This document shows positions 16,172 to 25,349 of a stretch of DNA of 64,000 nt, piece after piece. Source of the DNA: Bacteroidales bacterium (GTDB lineage: Bacteria; Bacteroidota; Bacteroidia; Bacteroidales; UBA932); NCBI GenBank assembly GCA_017428325.1, contig JAFRRA010000006.1, positions 62,001-126,000 of the forward strand, read 5' to 3'. The translations under genes and the position numbers were made by a program. The notes beneath the pieces were generated by a model. It saw only the letters and a list, made by a program, of their open reading frames with translations. It had not been told where the DNA came from and ran no database searches. How positions within the stretch are numbered: position 1 is the stretch's first letter; each line of letters starts with the position of its first letter.

Positions 16172-17080
16172 TCAATAACCGGTTAACCAGGAGATCGCAT
16201 CTTCCAATGGATTGTCCGTCTCTACGTCCGGGACGATAGGATCATCGCAGAAGACCTCATTTGTCCTGGCCACATCACATCCTGTCGTAAGAACCAGTTT
16301 TGAACCATCTGATAGGAAAAATGACGAGTTTCCTGAAGCGTATCCTGCTGTAGCACTACCGAAAGAACGGATGTTCTTCAATCCTCTGAAACATATAAGG
16401 ACAACTTCTCCGGAACTGATAGTTCTTTTATTGGTCAGGATAGCAACTGGCATATCTATGTGCTCGTACTCTTTCTTCCCCAATACGACTTCCCTGACAG
16501 AACGATTGTTATACCATACGGTATGATTACGGCGTTTGAAGCCTATAAGTTTACCTTTCGGAAGGAATTGATGAACGGCGGCAATCATAGGATACATATT
16601 TCCCCCCGTATTGTTTCTGAGGTCTATGACTACACCCTTGATGGAAGAATTGTCTTTGAGCGTTTTAACCAAATGGTTTTCCAGTACAGATTCAGCATAA
16701 GCCTTTGCCATGTCTTGATTACCCCCGAACTTAGGAATCGTGATAATCAGTATATCACCATTATCGTTCAAACTTACTGAAGGCATCTGCCAGTTAACTT
16801 CACTATTATACTTGTTTACAGTATCTGAAGATATTATAAAAGAATGTTTACCTCCGGCAACCTTTAACGCTTTTTTGATTATATCCCTAGCCTGCTCAAC
16901 GGATTCTGGCTCTTGTGCAAGAGCCTCCTTTTTTGCCACTTCCCAATCAGGCCCTTTTGCAAATAATCCATACTTGTCCATAATATCAATAGCCTTCCGT
17001 ACGTCTTCTATATTCTGTGCGTAACAGAAGGACAGAGTTGGACAAATAAAGAAAAGCAATAGTATTATCCTTTTCATCAT
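16172..17080 (-). CDS. secreted S41-family (C-terminal-processing-like) serine peptidase
   Basis: The 302-residue protein has a signal peptide (about 1-21, ending CYAQ) and the S41 core: VVIDLRNNTGGNMYP (about 148-162), the nucleophile region NKRTISSGEVV (about 216-226) and FGSATAGYASG (about 239-249). No PDZ domain is obvious, so it is a compact member. It would act in the periplasm or at the surface on unknown substrates. The gene looks AT-richer than its surroundings, like the BRO-N gene 14 bases upstream, suggesting the two arrived together. Confidence 0.85.
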   Translation of the reverse strand: MMKRIILLLFFICPTLSFCYAQNIEDVRKAIDIMDKYGLFAKGPDWEVAKKEALAQEPESVEQARDIIKKALKVAGGKHSFIISSDTVNKYNSEVNWQMPSVSLNDNGDILIITIPKFGGNQDMAKAYAESVLENHLVKTLKDNSSIKGVVIDLRNNTGGNMYPMIAAVHQFLPKGKLIGFKRRNHTVWYNNRSVREVVLGKKEYEHIDMPVAILTNKRTISSGEVVLICFRGLKNIRSFGSATAGYASGNSSFFLSDGSKLVLTTGCDVARTNEVFCDDPIVPDVETDNPLEDAISWLTGY

Positions 17081-17094
17081 AATGAAATCCGTAA

Positions 17095-17952
17095 TTATTT
17101 CTTTCGTTTCTTTTTCGGGAATGGGAGTTCATCTGCCGGCTGAATATAGTCTATTGCCTTCTCTGATGTTACCACACTATGACCCAGTCTTTTATCAATA
17201 TCTCCGCGAGTGGATTTTGCAACTTCAGCGCCCTCATGCGCTACTGTCGCATTCTCCTTCAGGCCATCAGGATTTCTTTCTTTGCTGATCTGAGTGGCTG
17301 TTTCCTCTGCAAGAGCACTCAAAAGCAGTTCCAGATTGGTCATGTTATCGCGGAGATTCTCCTTTGTTAAACCCTTGAACTTTTTGTATTCTTTTGTTGT
17401 AAAACCACTCCAGGTTTTAGACATCAAATCGGTAAGAAATGCAAAATCAATTTCCTGGGTAACACCGCCCCTTTTCCACTCGTCTGTGAGCCCCTTTCTA
17501 ATTTCTATTGATTTTATTCTGCGATTGATCCATGCCTCCGAGTAGCCTAGGCGACGATAATCCGCCACCGCCTGGTCAATGCTCTTTTCAGGATCAATCA
17601 TCTGATCTATACGCTCAGACGCTACTTTAGCCATCCATACCTTGAATGGCTCTGCTTTAGAAGATGGTACTGATTGAATTATGCGAAACATTTGTTGCAT
17701 ATCAGCCATATCTGTCATTCGCATCTTCCCGTCTGCGGCTTTCATTTTGAAAGCGCTACAATTTGTAGCGGTTTCATTTCCCTCCTTCTTTAAACGGGTT
17801 TTAAGAACACGCCAATACTTTGCCGGGTCTGGACTCCCAGAAAGTACAGCTACAACATCCACCACGGAAAAGAACCATTTCTCCTTCTCTTCGTCCCAAA
17901 CGGAACGGATTTTTCTGTCCTCGAACAGTTGAATCTTTTCTTTCTCGCCCAT
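17095..17952 (-). CDS. BRO-N domain protein (phage antirepressor/DinD-like)
   Basis: The 285-residue protein begins with a BRO-N-type domain: IRSVWDEEKEKWFFSVVDVV (about 15-34), then the KYWRVLKTRLKKEG region (about 45-58). A helical, highly charged C-terminal region follows (LGYSEAWINRRIKSIE near 135) that resembles DinD/BRO proteins of Bacteroidales. BRO-N domains bind DNA and are common in phage antirepressors. It ends in a lysine/arginine cluster. It is AT-rich by eye (about 37 % in a 60-base sample), and no other phage gene is nearby, so it is either a domesticated gene or a remnant. Confidence 0.8.
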   Translation of the reverse strand: MGEKEKIQLFEDRKIRSVWDEEKEKWFFSVVDVVAVLSGSPDPAKYWRVLKTRLKKEGNETATNCSAFKMKAADGKMRMTDMADMQQMFRIIQSVPSSKAEPFKVWMAKVASERIDQMIDPEKSIDQAVADYRRLGYSEAWINRRIKSIEIRKGLTDEWKRGGVTQEIDFAFLTDLMSKTWSGFTTKEYKKFKGLTKENLRDNMTNLELLLSALAEETATQISKERNPDGLKENATVAHEGAEVAKSTRGDIDKRLGHSVVTSEKAIDYIQPADELPFPKKKRKK

Positions 17953-18006
17953 ATAACAATCAATTATATTACATCCTTACAAATATAATCATTTCCTAAT
18001 GTAAAA

Positions 18007-18037
18007 AGCAACCGGTTACATTTTACAACCGGTTGCT
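18007..18037. terminator. hairpin A sharing a core with hairpin B (probable metalloprotease terminator)
   Basis: A perfect 11-bp stem (18007-18017 with 18027-18037) encloses ACATTTTAC. On the leftward strand it is followed by a T-run, as expected for a terminator of the upstream metalloprotease gene. Its central 17 bases (18014-18030) match those of hairpin B at 16 of 17 positions. Confidence 0.75.
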
Positions 18038-18050
18038 CTTGCTGTCATTA

Positions 18051-18083
18051 TTTCAGTTGGTTACATTTTATAACCGACTGAAA
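18051..18083. repeat. hairpin B sharing a core with hairpin A
   Basis: A 13-bp stem (18051-18063 with 18071-18083, one T-G pair) encloses CATTTTA, seven bases beyond the leftward metalloprotease stop. The central GGTTACATTTTATAACC repeats that of hairpin A 45 bases away, while the outer stem is different. It has no T-run, so it may be a duplicated site and not a terminator. Confidence 0.6.
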
Positions 18084-18090
18084 AAGTATA

Positions 18091-20703
18091 TTATTCGCCG
18101 AAGGTGCAGGTGCCGAACACTTCCTCAACGATGAACGGAGGAGTGTTTCCAGTTGAAGGGGTTGAAGCCTTCTGCCTCTGGTCGGTGATAGCGCGCCTTA
18201 CCCTCTCGTAGAGGAAGCGGTTGTGCGCTCCGTTGAGAGTTGTAGTGTTGGCGGATGCTGCCTTGAACTTGGCCTGGAGCATTTCAAGCTGGCCGAGAAT
18301 CATTGAGGAAACATCTGAGTTACCCTTCTCTTCAGGAGTGTAGATCACGATCATTCCGCCGGTGGAATTACCGCTGCCGCTGCCGGTATACATGTCGCAG
18401 AGTTTCTGGACATAGATCTTCTGCATCAGGCGGCGGTATGCAGCCTCCTGAGGATCTGCCGGCATTGGGGCAAAGACTATGTTGTTAAGGTCCGTGAAGT
18501 AATTCTCGATGGTGTAGGCGTTCTTGCCCAGGGCAACTTCTGCCTTGCACATGTTGTCGAGTACGCGGTTGTCCACGAGCTTGCCGAGGGTTCCGTTGTA
18601 AATGCCCTGCATAATGGTCATCCTGTCCTTCTTGGTCTTCTTGAAAATCTCGTCCTTGAGCAGCCACTTAGGAGTGGTGAAGAAATGCTTCTTCAGGAAG
18701 GCAAGTGCCTCCTGCTGCTTTGCCTTGGAAACGAAAGTGCGGATGTCGCCAGGCTCCTCTGCGAGTTTTTCCTCTGAAGTTATTCCGCCGATGTATTTGG
18801 CAACGTGGTTGATGTATCTCTTGTACTGGTTTACAACCTGATCATAGATATCGCTGAGATTGGTGTAAGGCTCATTTGGAGTTGCTGTCCAGGTCTCGAT
18901 GTTGTTCATGATGACCTTGAGGTTGTTCATTCCTATCTCGTTGCTCTCCATATGGTTAACGCCGAGGTCTTCGCTCTGGTAGCGAGGATCTGAAGGATCA
19001 CTTTCCGTTCCGAACTTGTAGATTCCGGTAGGATCCTTGAGTTTTTCGGTAACGATCTTCTTCAAGTAATCGCTCTCCTCTTTTGGAGTCTTGAACTGAG
19101 GATAGTACCTGTAGCCCCACTCGATTGCCCACTTGTCATAAGGGCCGATGCAAGGAAAGAGAAGCTCCTGAGGAATGTTGTCCTTTGCCTCTGCAAGATA
19201 GAGGAAACGGGCATAGTCCATAATGGATGATGCGTGGCCGTACTTCTTCAGGAATTCTACGTTCTTCAGGTTAGACACGGTGTAGATCGGGCAGTTGCTG
19301 CCGGCAAAGTTATGCCTCAGACCAAGGGTGTGGCCTACTTCGTGAGAAGAAACGAAACGGATGAGTTCTCCCATAAGTTCGGTAGGAAGAACCATATTCC
19401 TTGCCATAGGATCTGACGGTGCGCACTGTACAAAGTACCAGTTCCTGAGGAGGTTCATCACGTTGTGGTACCAGTTGATATGAGTCTCGATGATCTCGCC
19501 GCTGCGAGGGTCGGATACGTGAGGGCCGCTGGCATTAGCCACGTCAGACGGCTTGTAGACGATGGCGGAATGGGTAGCGTCATCCAGACTCCAGGTAGGA
19601 TCCTCTTCCGGAGTAGGAGCAACCTTTGCCATAATGGCGTTCTTGAATCCGGCCTTCTCGAAAGCTGCCTGCCAGTCATTAACACCAGCAATCAAGTAAG
19701 GAACCCACTCCTTCGGAGTCGTAGGGTCTATGTAGATCACGATAGGCTTCTGCGGTTCCACAAGCTCTCCGTTGATATATCTCTGAAGGTCTTCCGGTTT
19801 AGGTTCCAGACGCCAGCGGGCTGCAAGGGCAACGCTCTTAACGCCCTGAGGGTTCATGTCAAAGTCTGTGTATCTTACGGTGAAATATCCTACCCTTGGA
19901 TCCACGATACGTCCCATCATAGGCTCCTTAGGAAGCAGAACCATGGAAGCGTTGTACTCGTAGGTTGCGCTCTGGCCGTTCTCCTTGCCGTAGGTTATCA
20001 CGCTGCGGAATTCGGTATTGATAGGATAAGTCTTGATTTCGGAAACATAGCAGCGGTCCTTCATGAAGTTCTGAAGGGTGAAGGTCCTCTTCAGGTATTT
20101 GTTAAAGTGCAGAAGCGGATTCTCCGTCAGAAGGAAGTTGGAAACGTCGATAAGGTTCTCGGACTTGTCGTCGTTCCATGCAGCGATGTCGAACGATGCA
20201 ACGATTGCCGTGGTATTGGAGTTCTTCACATTCTGTGCCATGCTTCCGGTAGCCCTTTCCCTCAGCATCACCTGATGCAGGAATATCTTGTTGCCAGGGC
20301 CCTTGGAGAATCTTACCATAGCCTCGCCGACAATATCACCGGCATAGCCGTTGAAGCCTCTTCTACCGCCCTCGGCACTCTTTGCGATACGGGAAACCAG
20401 CTCGATGTCACGGCCTATAATACTGTCGTTGATACTGATATACCACTTGTCTTCCTGATTGTAGACGGTGGTGAAACCCTTCATTATCTTGGCGTCTTTC
20501 TTAACGAATTTCTCCAGGGATTCAGGTCCCTTTTTCTTAGGAGCCTGGCCTTGTGGAGCGCCGTCTCCACCCGGTGTTTGGCCTGGAGGAGGAGGGAAGT
20601 TGCCTCTCTGAGCGGCAGCCTGCGGAGCATTGACTAACAACACGGCTGCAATGCAGAATGCTGACACAAAGGATGTCAGACGAACTTTGGTAGTTGATTT
20701 CAT
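18091..20703 (-). CDS. large secreted zinc-dependent metalloprotease (DUF5117/DUF5118 type)
   Basis: The 870-residue protein has a signal peptide (about 1-31), a Pro/Gln/Gly-rich stretch (about 33-58) and a long N-terminal DUF5117-like region. The metzincin-type zinc site HEVGHTLGLRHNF lies near residue 460 and supplies HExxHxxGxxH. This layout is common among Bacteroidota metalloproteases of unknown substrate. It is preceded by a TATATTTG promoter element and followed by paired hairpins, so it is probably monocistronic. The exact domain boundaries are estimated. Confidence 0.9.
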   Translation of the reverse strand: MKSTTKVRLTSFVSAFCIAAVLLVNAPQAAAQRGNFPPPPGQTPGGDGAPQGQAPKKKGPESLEKFVKKDAKIMKGFTTVYNQEDKWYISINDSIIGRDIELVSRIAKSAEGGRRGFNGYAGDIVGEAMVRFSKGPGNKIFLHQVMLRERATGSMAQNVKNSNTTAIVASFDIAAWNDDKSENLIDVSNFLLTENPLLHFNKYLKRTFTLQNFMKDRCYVSEIKTYPINTEFRSVITYGKENGQSATYEYNASMVLLPKEPMMGRIVDPRVGYFTVRYTDFDMNPQGVKSVALAARWRLEPKPEDLQRYINGELVEPQKPIVIYIDPTTPKEWVPYLIAGVNDWQAAFEKAGFKNAIMAKVAPTPEEDPTWSLDDATHSAIVYKPSDVANASGPHVSDPRSGEIIETHINWYHNVMNLLRNWYFVQCAPSDPMARNMVLPTELMGELIRFVSSHEVGHTLGLRHNFAGSNCPIYTVSNLKNVEFLKKYGHASSIMDYARFLYLAEAKDNIPQELLFPCIGPYDKWAIEWGYRYYPQFKTPKEESDYLKKIVTEKLKDPTGIYKFGTESDPSDPRYQSEDLGVNHMESNEIGMNNLKVIMNNIETWTATPNEPYTNLSDIYDQVVNQYKRYINHVAKYIGGITSEEKLAEEPGDIRTFVSKAKQQEALAFLKKHFFTTPKWLLKDEIFKKTKKDRMTIMQGIYNGTLGKLVDNRVLDNMCKAEVALGKNAYTIENYFTDLNNIVFAPMPADPQEAAYRRLMQKIYVQKLCDMYTGSGSGNSTGGMIVIYTPEEKGNSDVSSMILGQLEMLQAKFKAASANTTTLNGAHNRFLYERVRRAITDQRQKASTPSTGNTPPFIVEEVFGTCTFGE

Positions 20704-20741
20704 ATAAAAACTGTTAAAATGATTATCCCGAATACGGTATC

Positions 20742-20749
20742 CAAATATA
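20742..20749 (-). promoter_or_regulatory. TATATTTG promoter element for the metalloprotease gene
   Basis: CAAATATA on the plus strand reads TATATTTG leftward, 38 bases before the metalloprotease ATG. Confidence 0.55.
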
Positions 20750-20779
20750 CATATTTAGATTCTATTTTCAGCGAAAAGA

Positions 20780-20803
20780 AAAACGGGGCGATTGCCCCGT
20801 TTT
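20780..20803 (-). terminator. terminator of the rnf array
   Basis: A perfect 10-bp stem (20780-20789 with 20794-20803, loop GATT) with GC-rich core and T-rich end lies immediately after the stop of the TPR gene. It closes the fifteen-gene leftward array. Confidence 0.92.
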
Positions 20804-20804
20804 C

Positions 20805-21089
20805 CTAATTCTGCAAAGACATCTGCTCCACCACCCAGTCTACGGCCGGGGCCGCGGGGCCGTCAGGTTCCAGAAGCTTCGCGTTTTTGTAGGCCTCAAG
20901 AGCCTGAGGGAAAAGTTTCTGGCGGCTGTACAGGTTCCCGAGAAGATACCATGCGTAGGAATTCTTCGGCTCTTTCTTAAGCAGGGCGGAAAGGTTGGAG
21001 TGCGCCTCCTCGTTTCTGCCCTCCCGCATCAGAGCCTCGATCTCCACTGCGGTGATAATCCGGCTGAGTATATCCTTCTTGTCCTGCAC
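20805..21089 (-). CDS. small TPR-repeat protein at the end of the rnf operon
   Basis: The 94-residue protein has about two tetratricopeptide repeats (AWYLLGNLYSRQKLFPQAL, about residues 46-64, is the clearest) and no signal peptide. It probably mediates a protein contact. The frame opens with GTG (MQDKKDIL), 11 bases after the rnfA stop. No in-frame ATG gives a complete protein, because the next methionine, at residue 16, already falls inside the first helices. Its place after rnfA suggests a link to Rnf assembly or stability, but that is inference from position only. Confidence 0.7.
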   Translation of the reverse strand: MQDKKDILSRIITAVEIEALMREGRNEEAHSNLSALLKKEPKNSYAWYLLGNLYSRQKLFPQALEAYKNAKLLEPDGPAAPAVDWVVEQMSLQN

Positions 21090-21100
21090 AGATCGCCGAG

Positions 21101-21718
21101 CTAAACGATTCCCTGGAATCCCATAAAGGCAAGAGCCAAAAGTCCTGCGGTTATCAGAGCGATAGGAGTGCCCTTAAGAGACTTTGGAACGTTGCTGAGC
21201 TCCAGCTGCTCCCTCATTCCGGCAAACAGTATGATGGCTATTCCGAAACCTATGGCAAGGCTCATGGAATAAACCACACTCTCCGCAAGATTCATCATGT
21301 GAGGCTCTCCGCCAAAGGAGAACTCCTTGGTTACAACTATCAGGGCAGCGCCGAGAACAGCGCAGTTGGTGGTGATCAGAGGCAGGAAGATACCCAGTGC
21401 CTGATACAGCGTAGGGTTGATCTTCTTGAGGATGATCTCTACCATCTGCACAAGGGCGGCGATCACAAGGATGAAGACAATCGTCTGCATGAAAGTGATG
21501 TTGACCTCCCTTCCGAACCAGGTGTTGACAAGCACATAGTTCTGGATGAGATATGTAACCAGGGTTGCAAGTCCCATAACCAGAATCAGCGCAAGGCTCA
21601 TTCCGAAAGCGGTGGAAATCTTCTTGGAAACGCCAAGGAAAGGACAGATTCCCAGGAACTGGCTGAGCACTACGTTGTTTACGAATACAGCCGTTATAAT
21701 TATTATCAGATATTCCAT
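21101..21718 (-). CDS. rnfA: Rnf complex membrane subunit RnfA
   Basis: The 205-residue protein has six hydrophobic segments and the RnfA/NqrE landmark NNVVLSQFLGICPFLGVSKK near the N-terminus. Together with RnfE it forms the membrane core that couples electron flow between reduced ferredoxin and NAD to Na+ or H+ transport. Its position as last rnf gene in the order B-C-D-G-E-A is the usual one for Bacteroidales. Confidence 0.96.
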   Translation of the reverse strand: MEYLIIIITAVFVNNVVLSQFLGICPFLGVSKKISTAFGMSLALILVMGLATLVTYLIQNYVLVNTWFGREVNITFMQTIVFILVIAALVQMVEIILKKINPTLYQALGIFLPLITTNCAVLGAALIVVTKEFSFGGEPHMMNLAESVVYSMSLAIGFGIAIILFAGMREQLELSNVPKSLKGTPIALITAGLLALAFMGFQGIV

Positions 21719-21751
21719 AATCTTGTCTTTAATGATTCAACACTGCTTTTC

Positions 21752-22345
21752 TTATGCGCTTTTCTTTCTGTCCTTGATTTTGTTGAACAGCACCATCAGG
21801 TAGCCGAGCACTATGAAGGCTCCGGGAGCCAGCACGAACACGAGCATTCCATCTGAAGATGAGAACTTGTGGTCGAAGGCGGAGAGGTTTCCGAGGACTT
21901 CCCTTACAAGACCTATGCAGGTCAGGGCGATGGTGAAGCCGATTCCGGTTCCGATTCCGTCAAGTGCACTGTCTATCACACCGTGCTTGTTGGCGAACGC
22001 CTCCGCCCTTCCGAGCACGATGCAGTTTACGACAATCAGAGGGATGAAGATTCCCAGAGTCTCGTAAAGTCCAGGAGTGAAGGCCTGCATAACAAGCTGG
22101 ACAACTGTTACGAAGGCGGCTATCACAACGATGTAGCAAGGTATCCTGACCTTGTTCGGAATAACCGGAGCAAGGAGAGATATAACCATATTCGAACACA
22201 GGAGCACAGCCATAGTGGCCAGTCCCATACCCATACCGTTGATTGCGGAAGTGGTAGTTGCAAGCGTAGGGCACATACCCAGGACCAGAACGAAGGTCGG
22301 GTTGTTTTTGACAATACCGTCTATCAGATATTTGAACTTGCTCAT
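21752..22345 (-). CDS. rnfE: Rnf complex membrane subunit RnfE
   Basis: The 197-residue membrane protein begins with FKYLIDGIVKNNPTFVLVLG and contains GMCPTLATT, typical of RnfE/NqrD. Six hydrophobic segments are visible and the length is slightly below the usual 200-230. RnfE pairs with RnfA in the inner membrane. It is four bases downstream of rnfG, so translation is probably coupled. Confidence 0.96.
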   Translation of the reverse strand: MSKFKYLIDGIVKNNPTFVLVLGMCPTLATTTSAINGMGMGLATMAVLLCSNMVISLLAPVIPNKVRIPCYIVVIAAFVTVVQLVMQAFTPGLYETLGIFIPLIVVNCIVLGRAEAFANKHGVIDSALDGIGTGIGFTIALTCIGLVREVLGNLSAFDHKFSSSDGMLVFVLAPGAFIVLGYLMVLFNKIKDRKKSA

Positions 22346-22349
22346 AACT

Positions 22350-22946
22350 TTACTTTTCTGTAGAAATATTGTTAAACACGTTTGCAGCTATCTGCATGGC
22401 ATCGCAGAAAGCCCTTGAAGATATGGTGGATGCGGTAATCGCGTCGATGTCTCCGCCGTCTTTCTTGACGGAAAGGTTGACACTGCCGTCCACCAGATTC
22501 TTGCCGTTCCACTGGGTGATGAACTTGCTCTGGGAGTCAGTTATCTTGGCGCCCAGTCCAGGAGTCTCCGAATGGGAAATGACGGAGGTGTTGTAGACCG
22601 CCCCGTCAGGAGTGAATCCCACCATAATGGTGAAAGGTCCGCCGAAGCCCTTTGTTGTGGTGCTCTCTACCGCGTAACCCACAATCTCTCCGCCCTTCTT
22701 TGCCGGATAGACCTTGTTGGTCTTGTCCGGAACATTAAGGTCTGCGATGATGTCAAGCGCTTCCTCGTAAGGGTTGTTGTCGAATTCAGGGACAACTTCC
22801 TTTATGGCATTGTTCTTCTTTGCCACCTCAGCGGCATTGATAGGCTCTTTGGTCACAGCGTAAACCACTGCAACGGCGGCAGATGCGCCCAGGCAAACCA
22901 GCGTGAGCACAAGTACCATATTCCTGAGTGATGATTTGATGGCCAT
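22350..22946 (-). CDS. rnfG: Rnf complex FMN-binding subunit RnfG
   Basis: The 198-residue protein has one N-terminal membrane segment (about 10-30) and a periplasmic FMN-binding domain. The covalent flavin attachment motif DAITASTISS lies near residues 162-171, in which a threonine carries FMN. It passes electrons from RnfC/RnfD side carriers. It overlaps the rnfD stop by one base. Confidence 0.96.
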   Translation of the reverse strand: MAIKSSLRNMVLVLTLVCLGASAAVAVVYAVTKEPINAAEVAKKNNAIKEVVPEFDNNPYEEALDIIADLNVPDKTNKVYPAKKGGEIVGYAVESTTTKGFGGPFTIMVGFTPDGAVYNTSVISHSETPGLGAKITDSQSKFITQWNGKNLVDGSVNLSVKKDGGDIDAITASTISSRAFCDAMQIAANVFNNISTEK

Positions 22947-23974
22947 TACTTTTTCTGCGCCTCCTTCGCAAATCGTTTAGGTTGGATTCTGTTCAGAAGA
23001 GGAACGGTGGAGTTCATTATCAGTATCGCGAAGGAAACTCCTTCAGGATATGCTCCAAACTCTCTTATGAGGATTGTGATGACTCCGATTCCGATACCGA
23101 AGATCACCTGTCCCTTGGTCGTCATAGGGCTGGTCACATAATCCGTGGCCATGAAGAAGGCTCCAAGCAGGAGACCTCCGCTCAGCAGGTTGAAGACAGG
23201 ATCGGTGAACTTGGCAGGATTGCCGAGCCAGAGGGCACCGGCAAACACGAAAACGGTAATGAGGATGCTCAGCGATATCCAAGGCTTGATAACCCTTCTG
23301 CAGAGCAGATAGATGAAGCCGAGGATAAGGGCGATGGCGCTAAGCTCGCCGGCGCTTCCGCCCAGTCTTGCGAACAGGAGCTGAGTGTAGGAAAGACCAG
23401 GAGTTGCCATTATCTCCTGCATGGAAACCCCCTTGGCCAGCTGCTCCTTGACGAATCCCAGTGGAGTAGCTCCGCTGGTTGCGTCCAGGGCTGCATTTGC
23501 AAACTCGGAGTTGCCGAACAGGTATCCGCCCTCAGGTGCGTGGAAAGCGGTTCCCGTCATGAGGACAGGGAAAGAAACCAGCAGAACCACGCGGGCTACC
23601 AGAGCCGGATTGAAGAGATTCTGTCCCAGGCCGCCGAAGGTCATCTTGGCGATGCCGATTGCCACAAAGGCACCTATCAGGATAAGCCACCAAGGAGAGC
23701 AGACCGGAAGGTTCAGGGCCAGAAGGATTCCTGTAACCACAGCGGAAAGGTCTCCGACGGTGCTTTTGCCCTTGAGCAAAAACTTCTGAATCAGGTACTC
23801 GAAAACGACACAGGCAAGTACGCTCACGCATACCAGATGTATCGCGCTCAGACCGAAGAACCAGATTGATACCAGGACGGCAGGCATAAGCGCGATGATC
23901 ACATCGCCCATCAGCCTCCTGGTATTATCCTTCCCGTGAACGTGAGGGGAAGGAGATACAATCAATGTATTCAT
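22946..23974 (-). CDS. rnfD: Rnf complex membrane subunit RnfD
   Basis: The 342-residue multi-pass protein shows the flavin-attachment motif DATSGATPLG (about residues 164-173) and a C-terminal set of helices with TDYVTSPMT, matching RnfD/NqrB. It holds covalently bound FMN within the membrane arm. It sits 40 bases after rnfC, with the usual ATG start MNTLIVSPSPHVHG. Confidence 0.96.
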   Translation of the reverse strand: MNTLIVSPSPHVHGKDNTRRLMGDVIIALMPAVLVSIWFFGLSAIHLVCVSVLACVVFEYLIQKFLLKGKSTVGDLSAVVTGILLALNLPVCSPWWLILIGAFVAIGIAKMTFGGLGQNLFNPALVARVVLLVSFPVLMTGTAFHAPEGGYLFGNSEFANAALDATSGATPLGFVKEQLAKGVSMQEIMATPGLSYTQLLFARLGGSAGELSAIALILGFIYLLCRRVIKPWISLSILITVFVFAGALWLGNPAKFTDPVFNLLSGGLLLGAFFMATDYVTSPMTTKGQVIFGIGIGVITILIREFGAYPEGVSFAILIMNSTVPLLNRIQPKRFAKEAQKK

Positions 23975-24014
23975 TTGTCGTACGTTTTAATTCATTAACA
24001 ATCCGCCTCCCCAA

Positions 24015-25346
24015 TTACTTCTTAGGACGGCTCTTCATAATCTTCATCACGGCTGCCTTGCTCTGGCGGATGGTATCCAGCAGAGGAATGAATGCCGGGC
24101 AGGTGAACGAGCAGCATCCGCACTCGATGCAGTCGTAAACGTGATGCTCCTCGAGTTCATCAAAACGGGAAGCCCTTCCCAGCTTGTTCAGCAGATAAGG
24201 CTCCAGACCCATAGGGCAGGCGCTAACGCACTTGCCGCAGCGGATACAGTTGCTCTCAGCCTTTCTCTTGGTCTGGGCTTCAGTAAGGTAAAGTATGGAG
24301 GAAGTTCCCTTGAGTGTAGGAGCGTCCACATTCACAATGGCCTTACCCATCATAGGACCTCCGCTGATGAGCTTGGATGCTTTCTCAGGTACTCCGCCAC
24401 TGTATTCCATGATGAAACTCAGAGGAGTTCCTACCCTGTGGATGAAGTTGCGCTGATGTTCCAGGCAGTCTCCAGTCACGGTCATGATGCCTTCGAACAG
24501 AGGCTTGTTCTTCTGAACGGCTTCGTAAACAGCGAATGCGGTTCCCACATTCTGCACAACGGCGCCGGTATCTACAGGAAGTCCCATTGAAGGAACCTTC
24601 TTGCCGATAACGGCATCGATGAGCTGCTTCTCGCCGCCCTGCGGATATTTCTTCTTGAGAGTTACAATCTCCACTCCCTTGAACTGCGGAGCCAGGGCCT
24701 TGAGTTTCTTGATTGCCTCAGGCTTGTTCTCCTCGACTCCTATGTAACACTTGTCCACTCCGAGGGCTTTCATAAGTATGGTTCCTCCAATGAGCACCTG
24801 CTCCGGCATCTCCATCATCACCCTGTAGTCTGAAGTAAGATAAGGCTCGCACTCCGCGCCGTTGATAATCACGCAGGTAGGAGTGGCTGTAGGAGGAGGG
24901 GAAAGCTTAACGTTCGTAGGGAAGGTAGCGCCGCCCAGACCAACTACTCCGCAGGCCTTGATGCGGTCGACGATCTCTTTCTTCTCAAGTTTGATTTCAC
25001 GTACAATGTCCTCGGAACGGTCGATGTCTTCCATCCACTCGTCTCCCTCGACATCTATCACAACGGCCTTACCAGGTTTCCCAGCAAGGTCCTTGACCAT
25101 TTCTATTGATTTTACGGTTCCGCTCACCGATGAATGAATTGGAGCGGAAACAAAGCCGGTTGCATTGGCAATCAGCTGGCCGACCTTTACTTTATCTCCA
25201 ACAGCTACGCATGGCTCGGCAGGAGCGCCGAGATGCTGGCCCATAGAGATATAAACAGTCTTTGGCAGAGGCAATCTTTCTATTGCCGCATCCTTGCTGA
25301 TCTTCTTGTCTGCAGGATGAACGCCACCCATTCTGAATGTTCTCAT
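24015..25346 (-). CDS. rnfC: Rnf complex NADH-binding subunit RnfC
   Basis: The 443-residue peripheral subunit has GGVHPADKK at the start and a glycine-rich GLGGATFPTNVKL segment (about 135-148). Two 4Fe-4S motifs lie near the C-terminus, CIRCGKCVSACPMG (about 370) and CIECGCCSFTCPAF (about 409). It binds NAD(H) and FMN on the cytoplasmic side. It starts three bases after the rnfB stop. Confidence 0.97.
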   Translation of the reverse strand: MRTFRMGGVHPADKKISKDAAIERLPLPKTVYISMGQHLGAPAEPCVAVGDKVKVGQLIANATGFVSAPIHSSVSGTVKSIEMVKDLAGKPGKAVVIDVEGDEWMEDIDRSEDIVREIKLEKKEIVDRIKACGVVGLGGATFPTNVKLSPPPTATPTCVIINGAECEPYLTSDYRVMMEMPEQVLIGGTILMKALGVDKCYIGVEENKPEAIKKLKALAPQFKGVEIVTLKKKYPQGGEKQLIDAVIGKKVPSMGLPVDTGAVVQNVGTAFAVYEAVQKNKPLFEGIMTVTGDCLEHQRNFIHRVGTPLSFIMEYSGGVPEKASKLISGGPMMGKAIVNVDAPTLKGTSSILYLTEAQTKRKAESNCIRCGKCVSACPMGLEPYLLNKLGRASRFDELEEHHVYDCIECGCCSFTCPAFIPLLDTIRQSKAAVMKIMKSRPKK

Positions 25347-25349
25347 ACT

